DNA of 64,000 nucleotides, taken from the NCBI GenBank assembly GCA_965267405.1, contig OZ253954.1, positions 1,984,001 to 2,048,000 on the forward strand, given 5' to 3'. The translations under genes and the position numbers were made by a program. The notes under the pieces are model-generated. The model made no database searches, was not told where the DNA came from, and saw only the letters and a list, made by a program, of their open reading frames with translations. This document shows, piece by piece, positions 17,087-24,937 of this stretch (position 1 is its first letter; the number at the start of each line of letters is the position of its first letter). This DNA comes from JAPPOI01 sp028818055. Lineage in GTDB: Bacteria; Pseudomonadota; Alphaproteobacteria; Rhodobacterales; Rhodobacteraceae.

Positions 17087-17923
17087 TCAGTTCGTGCAGG
17101 GGATTTGGACCTGAACGATCTCTTCGCCTTTGCGACGACGCACTGTACAAATCTTTTCTTTCGGTGCTTCGACAACCACTTCTTCTTCGATGCCCAAAAG
17201 GTCTGACTGGTCAATCTCGACAGCGTCCGAGACCAAGACGTCATCGGCGCCGACCAGCGAAAGTGACAAGCGACCGGTGGATTGTGCCTGTGCAAGCGCC
17301 GCGACCTGACGTGGGTTGACTTCAACCGTGACAGTACGGGCAACCACTGTGTCGTTGCGATCTTCGTCGGCCGACTGGTTGATCGCAATCAAGCGGATAT
17401 TCGCATCGATAAGCTTGGTGACGCCGCGGTTTTGAGCCTTACCCGTCCAGTAGATATCGACACGGTCGCCCGGGCGAAGGAAGCCCGACACACCCGATGT
17501 GACGTCGGTCTTGATAGCGAAAGCTCGCATGCCCGCCGTCAATCGCGACGACACGCCTGCGCTTTCGCCAGGACCAGTGACTTTTGCCGCAAGGACGGCT
17601 TCATCGATCTCCATCGTCCGGAGGATCGAGCGTTGTACCTCTTTTCCGTCTGGGAACAGGTCTTCTTCCTTGAAGAAGGCACCTTCCGGAATAGCAGATT
17701 CCGGCCAGCGAACGCGCTTAACGTCGTCGATGGTCAATCGCTGACCGTAGCGCATCTGTTTGTTGACAACATACACGTCGACGACTGGCACAATCGCTTG
17801 CTTGGCGCGTTCTGCCTCAGCGAGCTGTGCTTGTTGTTGTCCGATAAAGTCTCGTGCCAGGTAAACTGCTGTACCGGCCAGACCAATACCAACCAGCAAT
17901 ACCAGTCCAAAAACCAAACGCAT
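17087..17923 (-). CDS. rcpC: Flp pilus assembly protein RcpC/CpaB
   Basis: The 278-residue protein has an N-terminal membrane anchor (5-26), a SAF-type domain (about 50-115) with the segment GQRLTIDDVKRVRWP, and a C-terminal RcpC domain (about 125-235) including FLRPGDRVDIYW. It ends with a Cys pair near the C-terminus. CpaB is periplasmic and works with the secretin. The start has a good AAAGGGA site. A strong hairpin and a relative of the shared Tad element lie between it and flp3. Confidence 0.94.
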   Translation of the reverse strand: MRLVFGLVLLVGIGLAGTAVYLARDFIGQQQAQLAEAERAKQAIVPVVDVYVVNKQMRYGQRLTIDDVKRVRWPESAIPEGAFFKEEDLFPDGKEVQRSILRTMEIDEAVLAAKVTGPGESAGVSSRLTAGMRAFAIKTDVTSGVSGFLRPGDRVDIYWTGKAQNRGVTKLIDANIRLIAINQSADEDRNDTVVARTVTVEVNPRQVAALAQAQSTGRLSLSLVGADDVLVSDAVEIDQSDLLGIEEEVVVEAPKEKICTVRRRKGEEIVQVQIPCTN

Positions 17924-18003
17924 GACTATCCCTTTCTCGTATTTGGCGAGGTCGTGTCATACGTCCCTGCCACCCGATTCTTTCAAATGATCATTGCCGC
18001 TTG

Positions 18004-18015
18004 ATTGTGGCGAAA
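18004..18015 (-). promoter_or_regulatory. weak relative of the shared Tad element, upstream of rcpC
   Basis: On the minus strand TTTCGCCACAAT matches 11 of 12 positions of the element upstream of tadZ and the AAA+ ATPase. It lies 81 bases upstream of the rcpC start. An 8-base core of this kind can occur by chance, so this copy is weak support. Confidence 0.3.
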
Positions 18016-18029
18016 GCGTGGACTGAAGT

Positions 18030-18067
18030 GGGTTATGTCGTGCAATGTTGACCACTGCACGACACCC
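18030..18067 (-). terminator. hairpin between flp3 and rcpC
   Basis: Arms GTCGTGCA and TGCACGAC (8 bp, 11-base loop) are extended by an outer GGGT/ACCC pairing. It starts 10 bases after the flp3 stop. There is no U-run after it on the minus strand. It could protect flp3 mRNA from 3' decay or lower read-through into rcpC, which would fit pilin being needed in excess. Confidence 0.6.
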
Positions 18068-18077
18068 AAAAATCCTG

Positions 18078-18266
18078 TCAGTAGGTCGTCGTAACATCCT
18101 GATCGAGCAAATGAGCACCAAGACCGGTTGAATGGTCCAAAGCGCCTTGCGCGATTGTTGTAATTACCACCGCACCAAGTCCGACAATAGCCGCTGTCAG
18201 AACCACCCAGTCAACGGTCACCGCTCCGTCCTCTGCCGCGCAGAACTTCGAGATTGCGTTGAACAT
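18078..18266 (-). CDS. flp3: Flp type IVb pilin, third copy
   Basis: The product has 62 residues from the ATG at 18266, which has a textbook AAAGGAG site. A short leader ends at a glycine, followed by AVTVDWVVLTAAIVGLG. This is the prepilin cleavage site and hydrophobic helix of Flp pilins, but with Asp-Trp where most Flp pilins have Glu-Tyr. The C-terminus DVTTTY is identical to the other two copies, while the middle differs. The gene name only numbers the copy. It lies between two hairpins, so it is probably its own transcript. Confidence 0.92.
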   Translation of the reverse strand: MFNAISKFCAAEDGAVTVDWVVLTAAIVGLGAVVITTIAQGALDHSTGLGAHLLDQDVTTTY

Positions 18267-18398
18267 TTCGTACACTCCTTTAGGGCATAAAACCCTATCT
18301 TTTGTATGGCTCAACTGTTCACAACAAATGTGTCCATACTGGGGCAAACATTGAGATAAATTACTGAATCTACCGATTAATTTACCGCAAAATAGAAA

Positions 18399-18418
18399 GG
18401 CCGCGCCGAAGCGCGGCC
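18399..18418 (-). terminator. intrinsic terminator after flp2
   Basis: A perfect 8-bp stem GGCCGCGC/GCGCGGCC closes a TTCG tetraloop on the minus strand and is followed by TTTCTATTTT. It is 22 bases after the flp2 stop and separates flp1-flp2 from flp3. Confidence 0.95.
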
Positions 18419-18440
18419 TCACTAGAATGTCTGCAACCGC

Positions 18441-18626
18441 TTAGTAAGTGGTTGTAACGTCCTGAGTAGCCATGTGGCCCGATACACGGTCAGCAAGAGC
18501 TGTTGTACCGTTACCAACCGAGGTCAGAACGGCAATGCCGAGACCAACGATAGCTGCGGTCAGAACAACCCAGTCAACTGTGACTGCGCCAGATTCGTCG
18601 TTCAGGAAAGCGTTGAACATTTTCAT
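18441..18626 (-). CDS. flp2: Flp type IVb pilin, second copy
   Basis: This 61-residue prepilin has a 13-residue leader ending DESG, then the mature N-terminus AVTVDW. It differs from the first copy at only two residues, both in the leader (Met3 for Leu, Asn9 for Lys), so the mature pilins are identical. The start has a GGAGATAGAG site. It follows flp1 by 24 bases and shares its transcript up to the terminator at 18399-18418. Confidence 0.94.
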   Translation of the reverse strand: MKMFNAFLNDESGAVTVDWVVLTAAIVGLGIAVLTSVGNGTTALADRVSGHMATQDVTTTY

Positions 18627-18650
18627 TTTCTCTATCTCCGAGATTTAGAC

Positions 18651-18836
18651 TTAGTAAGTCGTTGTGACGTCTTGCGTCGCCATGTGGCCCGACACGCGGT
18701 CAGCCAGTGCAGTCGTACCGTTACCTACCGAAGTAAGAACGGCGATGCCGAGACCAACGATGGCCGCGGTCAGAACGACCCAGTCAACGGTGACTGCGCC
18801 AGATTCGTCTTTCAAGAAAGCGTTGAACAGTTTCAT
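18651..18836 (-). CDS. flp1: Flp type IVb pilin, first copy
   Basis: This 61-residue Flp prepilin starts at the ATG at 18836, preceded by GGAGGGA. Cleavage after Gly13 by TadV would give a 48-residue pilin with the hydrophobic segment WVVLTAAIVGLGIAVLTSVG. It is the first gene of the Tad locus in transcription order and nearly identical to flp2, a recent tandem duplication. It is the major pilin candidate together with flp2. Confidence 0.94.
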   Translation of the reverse strand: MKLFNAFLKDESGAVTVDWVVLTAAIVGLGIAVLTSVGNGTTALADRVSGHMATQDVTTTY

Positions 18837-19171
18837 GTGTCCCTCCATTCGAGTACGCTCAGTTTCACAAACCCTGACGACTGAGCGGATCGAACACACA
18901 ACGATCCCGTGCCGTCTTGGAATGCTTCAATATGGACCTGAGATTGGGGCGAGAGTTTGGCGCAGCTCGTACAATTTTGGTGCGCATTTACGATTTCGAC
19001 GAAAAAAGTTAACTTATTGAAAAATAACAATAAAGTTATTTCTTTGTCTACAAAAGCTACGCTAAAGAACATGTGCCGGGTGCTACTATGCACGCACAGT
19101 AAACAATCGAACAAAAAGGGACTAGCCGACTTGGCTCAAGTTTGAGACATTATTAAAAAACAGGCTCAAAT
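18837..19171. promoter_or_regulatory. divergent regulatory region between flp1 and the lytic transglycosylase
   Basis: This 335-base stretch has no gene. It has an A+T-rich block at about 19005-19065 with the small hairpin AATAAC-AATAAA-GTTATT. Near the transglycosylase end are two direct repeats, GGCTCAAGTTTGA (19133-19145) and GGCTCAAATTTGA (19163-19175), exactly 30 bases apart, each near-palindromic. The region must hold the flp promoter. I could not pick a convincing -35/-10 pair. Confidence 0.55.
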
Positions 19172-20053
19172 TTGAAATCGCAGCAGTTCATGCAGAGAAT
19201 CTTTTTCGCTTCAGCGATTCTTGGTGCGTTTCTGACGCCCGATTTCGCTTTGTCAGAACAGGCCGGTGGCGACTTTTCGTTTAAACGCGTCGGTGTTCCC
19301 AAGTCACCGTCCGGCCCGCGTATCACTGTTCAGATCGATCCAGAGCAGGAAGTTTTCAGAATAACTCCGGGGGCCGAGCCGCGCCGACCAGGCGATCCAC
19401 GCCCCGAGGCAGCCACGCGCCTTCCTGATGCGTTGGTTCCAGATACGTCAGACAGTTTCGCATGGTACTGGCAGGCCGTGTCCCCAAAGGCCGACTTTGA
19501 CGGGCCTTCGCGGTTTCGCGACGCTATGGCAGCCATTCGGAGTGGAAATGAGCAAATTGGAGCCCCGCGTCTGCAACGGTTGAAAACGATCGCCGAGAAG
19601 CACGGTGTAGACATTTTAACCTCAACAATCGGAACCAAGGTGTCACCGGCCCTCGCGTTGGCGGTGATTTCGGTCGAAAGCGCCGGCAAAGTCGATGCCG
19701 AAAGCCATGCAGGGGCCCAGGGCTTGATGCAACTTATGCCCGCAACCGCAGAACGGTTTGGTGTCGCTGACAGCTTTAATGCCCGTCAAAACATCCAAGG
19801 CGGCGTCAAATACTTGGATTGGCTATTGAATGAGTTCGACAGCGACCCTGTTTTGGCTCTTGCGGGTTATAACGCGGGCGAAGGGGCTGTCGCGAAGCAC
19901 GAGGGCGTGCCTCCGTACGCGGAAACGCGTGCCTACGTGCCAAAAGTTCTGGCAGCTTGGAACGTCGCCAAAGGTCTTTGCATGACACCACCGCAGCTTG
20001 TCACAGACGGATGTGTTTTCGTTGGCCCGACATTGGTGCGAAATGACGGCTAG
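19172..20053 (+). CDS. lytic murein transglycosylase (SLT domain)
   Basis: This is a 293-residue periplasmic enzyme. The signal peptide covers about residues 1-28, a Pro-rich spacer runs to 90, and the SLT domain is at about 145-265. The catalytic Glu169 is in VISVES, followed by GAQGLMQLMP (181-190), AGYNAGEGAV (231-240) and TRAYV. It cleaves peptidoglycan glycan strands, forming anhydromuramyl ends. Position next to flp1 suggests it may open the wall for the pilus machine, an inference. The TTG at 19172 has a weak AGG site; the ATG at 19190 is an equal alternative. Confidence 0.88.
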   Translation: MKSQQFMQRIFFASAILGAFLTPDFALSEQAGGDFSFKRVGVPKSPSGPRITVQIDPEQEVFRITPGAEPRRPGDPRPEAATRLPDALVPDTSDSFAWYWQAVSPKADFDGPSRFRDAMAAIRSGNEQIGAPRLQRLKTIAEKHGVDILTSTIGTKVSPALALAVISVESAGKVDAESHAGAQGLMQLMPATAERFGVADSFNARQNIQGGVKYLDWLLNEFDSDPVLALAGYNAGEGAVAKHEGVPPYAETRAYVPKVLAAWNVAKGLCMTPPQLVTDGCVFVGPTLVRNDG

Positions 20054-20059
20054 ATAGCC

Positions 20060-20797
20060 TCAGATTTGCATTTTCTTGAAAATGCGCTCTGGAATCATGC
20101 GGATGATCGTCATGACTGGCCACCAGATGATGGGCGTATAGATCACGTCCTTTTTCCGATCGACGGCTTTAAAGATGTCCTTTGACACCTTCTCGGGCGG
20201 CGCGAGGAACGGTAATTTATCCAGCCCCCAGGTCATTGCGGTGTCTACAGTGCCCGGCTTGACGGTAACCACATGAACGCCCGAGCGGCCCAGTCGGTTC
20301 CGCAAACCGGAAAGATAGGCGTGAAAACCGGCCTTGGATGCACCATAGACGTAATTTCCAAGCCGCCCGCGGTCCCCGGCTACTGACCCAACGCCCACAA
20401 TTGTGCCGCTTGCGCGTTTTTCAAGCTCGGGTGCAATCGTCGTCAAAAACTCGGCGGGTCCGGTAAAACTGTCAGTAACCGTGCCGGCTATCAGGCTGGG
20501 GTCGTCATCAATCTCATCCTGAGGTGGCATGGAACCAACGAAAACCGCGACAGAAATCTCTCCTTCCAATTCGGCTGCCCGCTCGATGATCGGGCTGAAA
20601 GTTTTCGCGTCGCGAGCGTCGAATTTGATGCTTTCGGCGATGGGCGCGCCGCGTGCTGCACAATCTGCTGCTGTCGCGGTCAAATCATCCATGTCCCGTC
20701 CAGCAAGGATTACACCTTCACCACGTTCCGACGCCATGCGCGCAAATGTGCGCGCAATCGTGGAAGTACCGCCCAATATGATCCAAGTTTGGCTCAT
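20060..20797 (-). CDS. SDR oxidoreductase, DprE2-like
   Basis: This 245-residue short-chain dehydrogenase has the cofactor motif GGTSTIA (9-15), Ser138 in GVGSVAG, and Tyr151-x3-Lys155 in YGASKAGF. A hydrophobic C-terminus may contact the membrane. Together with the upstream FAD-linked gene it matches the DprE2/DprE1 pair of mycobacteria, which epimerises a polyprenyl-phosphate pentose at C2. Its ATG overlaps the stop of that gene by 4 bases. The substrate here is not known. Assignment rests mostly on the pairing. Confidence 0.82.
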   Translation of the reverse strand: MSQTWIILGGTSTIARTFARMASERGEGVILAGRDMDDLTATAADCAARGAPIAESIKFDARDAKTFSPIIERAAELEGEISVAVFVGSMPPQDEIDDDPSLIAGTVTDSFTGPAEFLTTIAPELEKRASGTIVGVGSVAGDRGRLGNYVYGASKAGFHAYLSGLRNRLGRSGVHVVTVKPGTVDTAMTWGLDKLPFLAPPEKVSKDIFKAVDRKKDVIYTPIIWWPVMTIIRMIPERIFKKMQI

Positions 20798-22107
20798 GTC
20801 GGCTCTCTAAGTTTGAGACGACGGATAAGATCTGTGGCGTATTTCTGGTCGGGGTCGGTCGATTGCACAACCTTCAACCATTGTTTGTGCTCGGGATACA
20901 TGTCGCGAATGCGTTCAGGGCCGGACAGCCCGTCTTTCGCCAAATACACTCGACCGCCGGACTTCACCGTTTGCGCTTCCAGCTCCTTGATCAAAACCTC
21001 GGCCTGATCGCGGTTCGGGAAGTCGACAGCAAGTGTGTAGCCTTCCATAGGAAACGACATATAGCCCGCACGGCCCGGACCCATTCGCTTTAACACCGCC
21101 AAAGGCGATGCAAGGCCGGAATTGGCAATCGATGCAAGCATCTCGCGCAAGTCGCCCGCCGCGTTGATCGGAACCACACATTGGAACTGATGAAAGCCAG
21201 ATTTCCCGTATAAGCGGTTCCAGTCATGGACCTTATCCAGCGGGAAGAAAAAGTCGTCGATTGGTTTTACGACCGTGCGGCCGCGCGCCGGAACCCGCCG
21301 CCAATATGCAGCGTTGAAAGTTCGAACAACACTTGGAGACAAAGTAAATCCTGGGGCGTCCATCGGTATGCGTTTGCCGCGTTTCGCTGCCGCGACCAAT
21401 CCGCCGCCGGTTTCAGCCTCCTCAAGAATACCGCGACCAAGATGTTCATCCTTGGCGGTCGCGTCGATCCATCCAACTGTGTATGTCGCGTCCGACGCAT
21501 CGAGATACTTCAGGAATTCGTCCCATCCGCCGATCCGCCGCTCTGTCACAACCATGACGTCGCCTTTGGCCTTAAGCATCTGAACGCGGGCACTGACGAT
21601 GGGACCGGTTTGGCCCAATCCGCCAACAGTGGCCTTGAAAAGCGTGGCGTTCTTCTTGGGGCTCGCAAGTTTTGGGCCTTTCGCTGTCATCAGGGTCAAA
21701 TCGACAACATGACAACCAAACGACCCAAGACCATGATGGTTCTTGCCGTGAACATCCATTGCGATTGCACCGCCGACAGTTGCAAAGCCGGTTCCGGGCA
21801 TTACCGGAGGCAACCAGCCCTTTGGCGCGAAAATCCTCAAGAGCTCGCCAATCTGTGCGCCTGCTTCAACATGCAGAACGCCGGTCTCGGCATCAAATTC
21901 CAACACGCGGTCCATCCGCGTCATATCGATGGCTTTGCCGCCGTCGTTCAAACCGGCATCGCCATAGCTTCGGCGCATGCCAATCGCTGGGGCCGGAGAG
22001 CTGCTGACCAGCTTGGCCAGGGCCGACGCGCGCTCGGGGCGTGCGACGTCGCCTCGGGCGGTCAAGACACGGCCCCAACCGCTGTATTCAAGTGTTTTCC
22101 AGGTCAT
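20794..22107 (-). CDS. FAD-linked oxidase, DprE1-like
   Basis: The protein has 437 residues from the ATG at 22107. It is a VAO-type flavoenzyme. The FAD-binding segments RRSYGDAG (45-52) and PGTGFATVGGAIA (104-116) followed by DVHGKNHH match DprE1 closely. DprE1 has a Cys near the C-terminus that reacts with benzothiazinones; I did not locate an equivalent. It would oxidise C2 of a lipid-linked sugar, with the SDR partner reducing it back. The start overlaps the upstream membrane-protein gene by 20 bases. A TTG at 22137 is an alternative. Confidence 0.87.
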   Translation of the reverse strand: MTWKTLEYSGWGRVLTARGDVARPERASALAKLVSSSPAPAIGMRRSYGDAGLNDGGKAIDMTRMDRVLEFDAETGVLHVEAGAQIGELLRIFAPKGWLPPVMPGTGFATVGGAIAMDVHGKNHHGLGSFGCHVVDLTLMTAKGPKLASPKKNATLFKATVGGLGQTGPIVSARVQMLKAKGDVMVVTERRIGGWDEFLKYLDASDATYTVGWIDATAKDEHLGRGILEEAETGGGLVAAAKRGKRIPMDAPGFTLSPSVVRTFNAAYWRRVPARGRTVVKPIDDFFFPLDKVHDWNRLYGKSGFHQFQCVVPINAAGDLREMLASIANSGLASPLAVLKRMGPGRAGYMSFPMEGYTLAVDFPNRDQAEVLIKELEAQTVKSGGRVYLAKDGLSGPERIRDMYPEHKQWLKVVQSTDPDQKYATDLIRRLKLREPT

Positions 22108-23107
22108 TTCCTGCTCGATTAGATTGTTTTTCTGCAATCGGGAACAAAATCAGTCCAATTCCGATGGCAAACCAAAGAGTTGTGACACGAATGATCAAAG
22201 TGGCTGGCAAAGCTATGTGCAGCGAGACGCCGTTCAAGGCCAATAGGGCAACCATAGCTGCCTCAGCGCCACCAAGTCCGCCGGGTGCGCCCGTCAAACC
22301 ACCTGCAAGCGTCGCAAATACGAAGATGGCGATAGCCAGCCAGAGCCCGATGTCGGCGCCCATCCATTGAAGTAGAAGCCAGAACGCCAGACCTTCCGCA
22401 AACCACCCAATCACACCCAATGCGCCTGCAGACATCAAAACGTTTGAGCTTTGAAAGGCATCCAAGGACCTTGCGGCGCGCCTGATACGAGCGAACGTAC
22501 GAGAAAAGCGTTTACCTGTGGCGCGGAAGAACCCGTCTGACACAGAGCGCAGCAAGACCGGCCGGGTAACGATATAAGCTGACATCAACGCGAGGATGGC
22601 AATTGGCACCGCGCCTGCGATACCGGTTGCCGATAGCGCTATAGCAAGCGCCAGCAGAACCGCCATCGCGGCCAAGTCCGCTGCCCGGTCAACGATGGCC
22701 AGTGGCGCTGTTTTCTCAAACGCCCAACCGGTCTGTCGACGGATCCAACGCATCCGCACCAATTCCCCAACACGACCGGGCGTGACCGACATCGCGAAAC
22801 CGCCGAGGAAATGAAGCGAATTCTGCTTAAGTGTCGTTGGCAAACCCAGTTTTGCGGCAAACAGATGCCAGCGCAGCGCGCGAAATCCGTAGTTCACCAG
22901 ACTGAGTGCAAGAAGTACCGCAAACTGGAGAAGGGTGATTTTCTTGAGCCCTTCCAGCGTTTCACGCCATCCGGTCGCGGCAATCAATCCACCCAACCCA
23001 ATCGCCACGAGGCCGAGAAGCCCAAAAAGCAACAGAGAATCCCGACGGCGCTGTGCCGCCGAGGTCGATGCAGTGCTGCGTTTTGGTGACGAGAGAGTCA
23101 TGTTCAT
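22088..23107 (-). CDS. flippase-like membrane protein (LPG synthase TM / UPF0104 family)
   Basis: The product has about 339 residues from the ATG at 23107 (23101 is also possible) with seven or eight hydrophobic segments. The pattern and the segments GFRALRWHLFAAKLG, SVTPGRVGELVRM and GLGGAEAAMVALLAL are typical of the lysylphosphatidylglycerol-synthase transmembrane/flippase-like family. It heads the operon with the DprE1/DprE2-like genes. A role in moving a lipid-linked sugar across the membrane is inferred from that context only. Confidence 0.82.
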   Translation of the reverse strand: MNMTLSSPKRSTASTSAAQRRRDSLLLFGLLGLVAIGLGGLIAATGWRETLEGLKKITLLQFAVLLALSLVNYGFRALRWHLFAAKLGLPTTLKQNSLHFLGGFAMSVTPGRVGELVRMRWIRRQTGWAFEKTAPLAIVDRAADLAAMAVLLALAIALSATGIAGAVPIAILALMSAYIVTRPVLLRSVSDGFFRATGKRFSRTFARIRRAARSLDAFQSSNVLMSAGALGVIGWFAEGLAFWLLLQWMGADIGLWLAIAIFVFATLAGGLTGAPGGLGGAEAAMVALLALNGVSLHIALPATLIIRVTTLWFAIGIGLILFPIAEKQSNRAGNDLENT

Positions 23108-23205
23108 TGCCACGCAGCTAAAGGTCAATTCAGGCGACAATATGAAGCTGTTTCGAAATTATGAACAGTCTTGCGGCCATTGTGTGCAGAGAACGTGCAC
23201 AGGTC

Positions 23206-23490
23206 TCAGACGTTGAAAGCGTTGGCCCATTCAGGATGTTTTTTGCGTTCGGCATTCACGAACGGGCAAAGCGGCATGATCTTGTAGCCTTCGACGCGCG
23301 CATCGGCGATCAAAGCCTCGACCAAAGCCAAGCCAGCACCGGTGCCACGCATGGCATCCGGGACTGCAGTGTGATCTGCAACGACAAGCGTCGGAGAGGC
23401 TCGTGAGTACGTCAATTCGGCCTCGCCTTCGGGCGCCACGAGCACGAAACGCCCCTTGGCACCCGAAACTTCTTTGCGGATGTCAGACAA
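23206..23490 (-). CDS. small GNAT-like N-acetyltransferase
   Basis: The product has 94 residues from a TTG at 23490, chosen because family members begin with SDIRKEV; a GTG at 23511 is the alternative. It belongs to the minimal GNAT group (Gcn5-related, about 90-100 residues). The acetyl-CoA loop is VPDAMRGTGAGLALV, followed by KIMPLCPFVNA. Its start overlaps the scoB stop. The substrate is unknown. Confidence 0.8.
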   Translation of the reverse strand: MSDIRKEVSGAKGRFVLVAPEGEAELTYSRASPTLVVADHTAVPDAMRGTGAGLALVEALIADARVEGYKIMPLCPFVNAERKKHPEWANAFNV

Positions 23491-24106
23491 TCGTCGCTTC
23501 TGTTGCAGCACGAATGTCGTCGCGCGTCACGTCTGGGGCCGTTTCCAGAATGTGCAAACCTTTGTGGCCAACCTCCAGCACGCCAAGGTTGGTGATGATC
23601 AGGTCAACAACGCCTTTGCCAGTCAGCGGAAGCGTGCACTCTTTCAACACTTTGCTTTCGCCGTGCTTGTTCGTGTGATCCATCACGACAATGACCCGGC
23701 CAACACCAGCCACCAGATCCATCGCGCCGCCCATGCCTTTCACAAGCTTTCCGGGGATCATCCAGTTCGCCAGATCACCCTGTTCCGACACTTCCATTGC
23801 ACCCAGGATCGCAGCCGCAATCTTGCCGCCGCGGATCATGCCAAACGACTGAGCGCTGTCGAAGTACGCCGTGCGCTTCAGCTCGGTAATTGTCTGCTTG
23901 CCGGCATTGATCAGATCCGGGTCCTCTTCACCCTCAAAAGGGAAGGGGCCCATTCCAAGCATGCCATTCTCTGACTGCAGCGTAATGTCCTTGTCGCCGA
24001 CATAGTTGGCCACAAGCGTCGGGATCCCGATCCCGAGGTTCACATACATGCCGTCTTCAAGTTCTTCCGCGGCGCGCGCCGCCATTTGGTTACGATCCCA
24101 AGGCAT
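23483..24106 (-). CDS. scoB: 3-oxoacid CoA-transferase subunit B
   Basis: The 207-residue beta subunit carries the catalytic glutamate Glu46 in SENGMLG, with the preceding NLGIGIPT segment. It pairs with subunit A, whose stop codon overlaps its ATG by one base. The enzyme moves CoA from succinyl-CoA to acetoacetate in ketone-body and polyhydroxybutyrate use. It is cytosolic. Confidence 0.94.
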   Translation of the reverse strand: MPWDRNQMAARAAEELEDGMYVNLGIGIPTLVANYVGDKDITLQSENGMLGMGPFPFEGEEDPDLINAGKQTITELKRTAYFDSAQSFGMIRGGKIAAAILGAMEVSEQGDLANWMIPGKLVKGMGGAMDLVAGVGRVIVVMDHTNKHGESKVLKECTLPLTGKGVVDLIITNLGVLEVGHKGLHILETAPDVTRDDIRAATEATIV

Positions 24107-24810
24107 TATGCTTCCTCCCGCTGGCGGACAGTGCGCTGTTCAATGCGCTTTTCGTGCTCGCCTTGGATCAGACGATGTACGTAAATTCCGGGTAAGTGAA
24201 TCCCGTCGGGGTCAAGCGACCCTGTCGGCACAATCTCTTCCACCTCAGCCACGCAGACCTTGCCGCACATCGCAGCGGGTGGATTGAAGTTGCGCGCGGT
24301 CTTGCGGAAGACAAGGTTGCCCGTTTCGTCGGCTTTCCAAGCTTTCACAATCGACAAATCGGCAAAAATCCCTTCTTCCAGAATATAGGTCTCGCCGTTG
24401 AATTCCTTGTGCTCTTTCCCCTCGGCAATCACCGTGCCAACACCTGTTTTGGTGTAAAAACCGGGGATGCCACATCCAGCAGCCCGCATCCGTTCGGCTA
24501 GGGTGCCTTGCGGATTGAATTCAAGCTCAAGTTCGCCGGAAAGATACTGACGCATAAACTCGGCGTTCTCACCAACATAGGATGAGATCATCTTCTTCAC
24601 TTGTTTTGTCTGAAGCAGAATTCCGATCCCAAAGTCATCGACGCCCGCGTTATTAGAGGCAAATGTCAGGTTTTTGACGCCACTTTGTTTTATGGCCTCA
24701 AGAAGCAGCTCAGGGATGCCGCACAGCCCGAAACCGCCGCTCGCAACCAGCATGTCATCGCGCAAAAGCCCTTCAAGGGCTTCGCTCGCATTAGCGTAGA
24801 CTTTCTTCAT
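24106..24810 (-). CDS. scoA: 3-oxoacid CoA-transferase subunit A
   Basis: The 234-residue alpha subunit starts at the ATG at 24810, which has a GGAGGAATTG site. The N-terminal GGFGLCGIP (25-33) is the CoA-binding motif of the family, and SNNAGVDDFGIG follows. It forms a heteromer with ScoB. It is divergent from the ribbon-helix-helix gene, with 127 bases between them. Confidence 0.94.
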   Translation of the reverse strand: MKKVYANASEALEGLLRDDMLVASGGFGLCGIPELLLEAIKQSGVKNLTFASNNAGVDDFGIGILLQTKQVKKMISSYVGENAEFMRQYLSGELELEFNPQGTLAERMRAAGCGIPGFYTKTGVGTVIAEGKEHKEFNGETYILEEGIFADLSIVKAWKADETGNLVFRKTARNFNPPAAMCGKVCVAEVEEIVPTGSLDPDGIHLPGIYVHRLIQGEHEKRIEQRTVRQREEA

Positions 24811-24893
24811 CAATTCCTCCCGCGTTCCGGTTCCCGATGTGTGACGCCGGGTCCGCAGAGAGTCAATCGCCGCAGCGCGGCAATTCTTGCTAT

Positions 24894-24931
24894 CTTGGTA
24901 CCTTGACACCAAAGTAGTGGAACTTTACATT
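24894..24931 (+). promoter_or_regulatory. sigma-70 type promoter with overlapping inverted repeat
   Basis: A perfect -35 TTGACA (24903-24908) is followed after 17 bases by TACATT (24926-24931). Transcription should start 6-7 bases later, at the A of the ATG at 24938, giving a leaderless mRNA. No Shine-Dalgarno site precedes that ATG. An inverted repeat, CTTGGT (24894-24899) with ACCAAAG (24908-24914), straddles the -35 box and would suit autoregulation by the downstream ribbon-helix-helix protein. Confidence 0.65.
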
Positions 24932-24937
24932 GGCTTC

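Noticed and set aside
21226..22122. 298-codon open frame antisense to the DprE1-like gene
   Set aside because: The opposite strand carries clear FAD-binding motifs; this frame has no start signal or motif.
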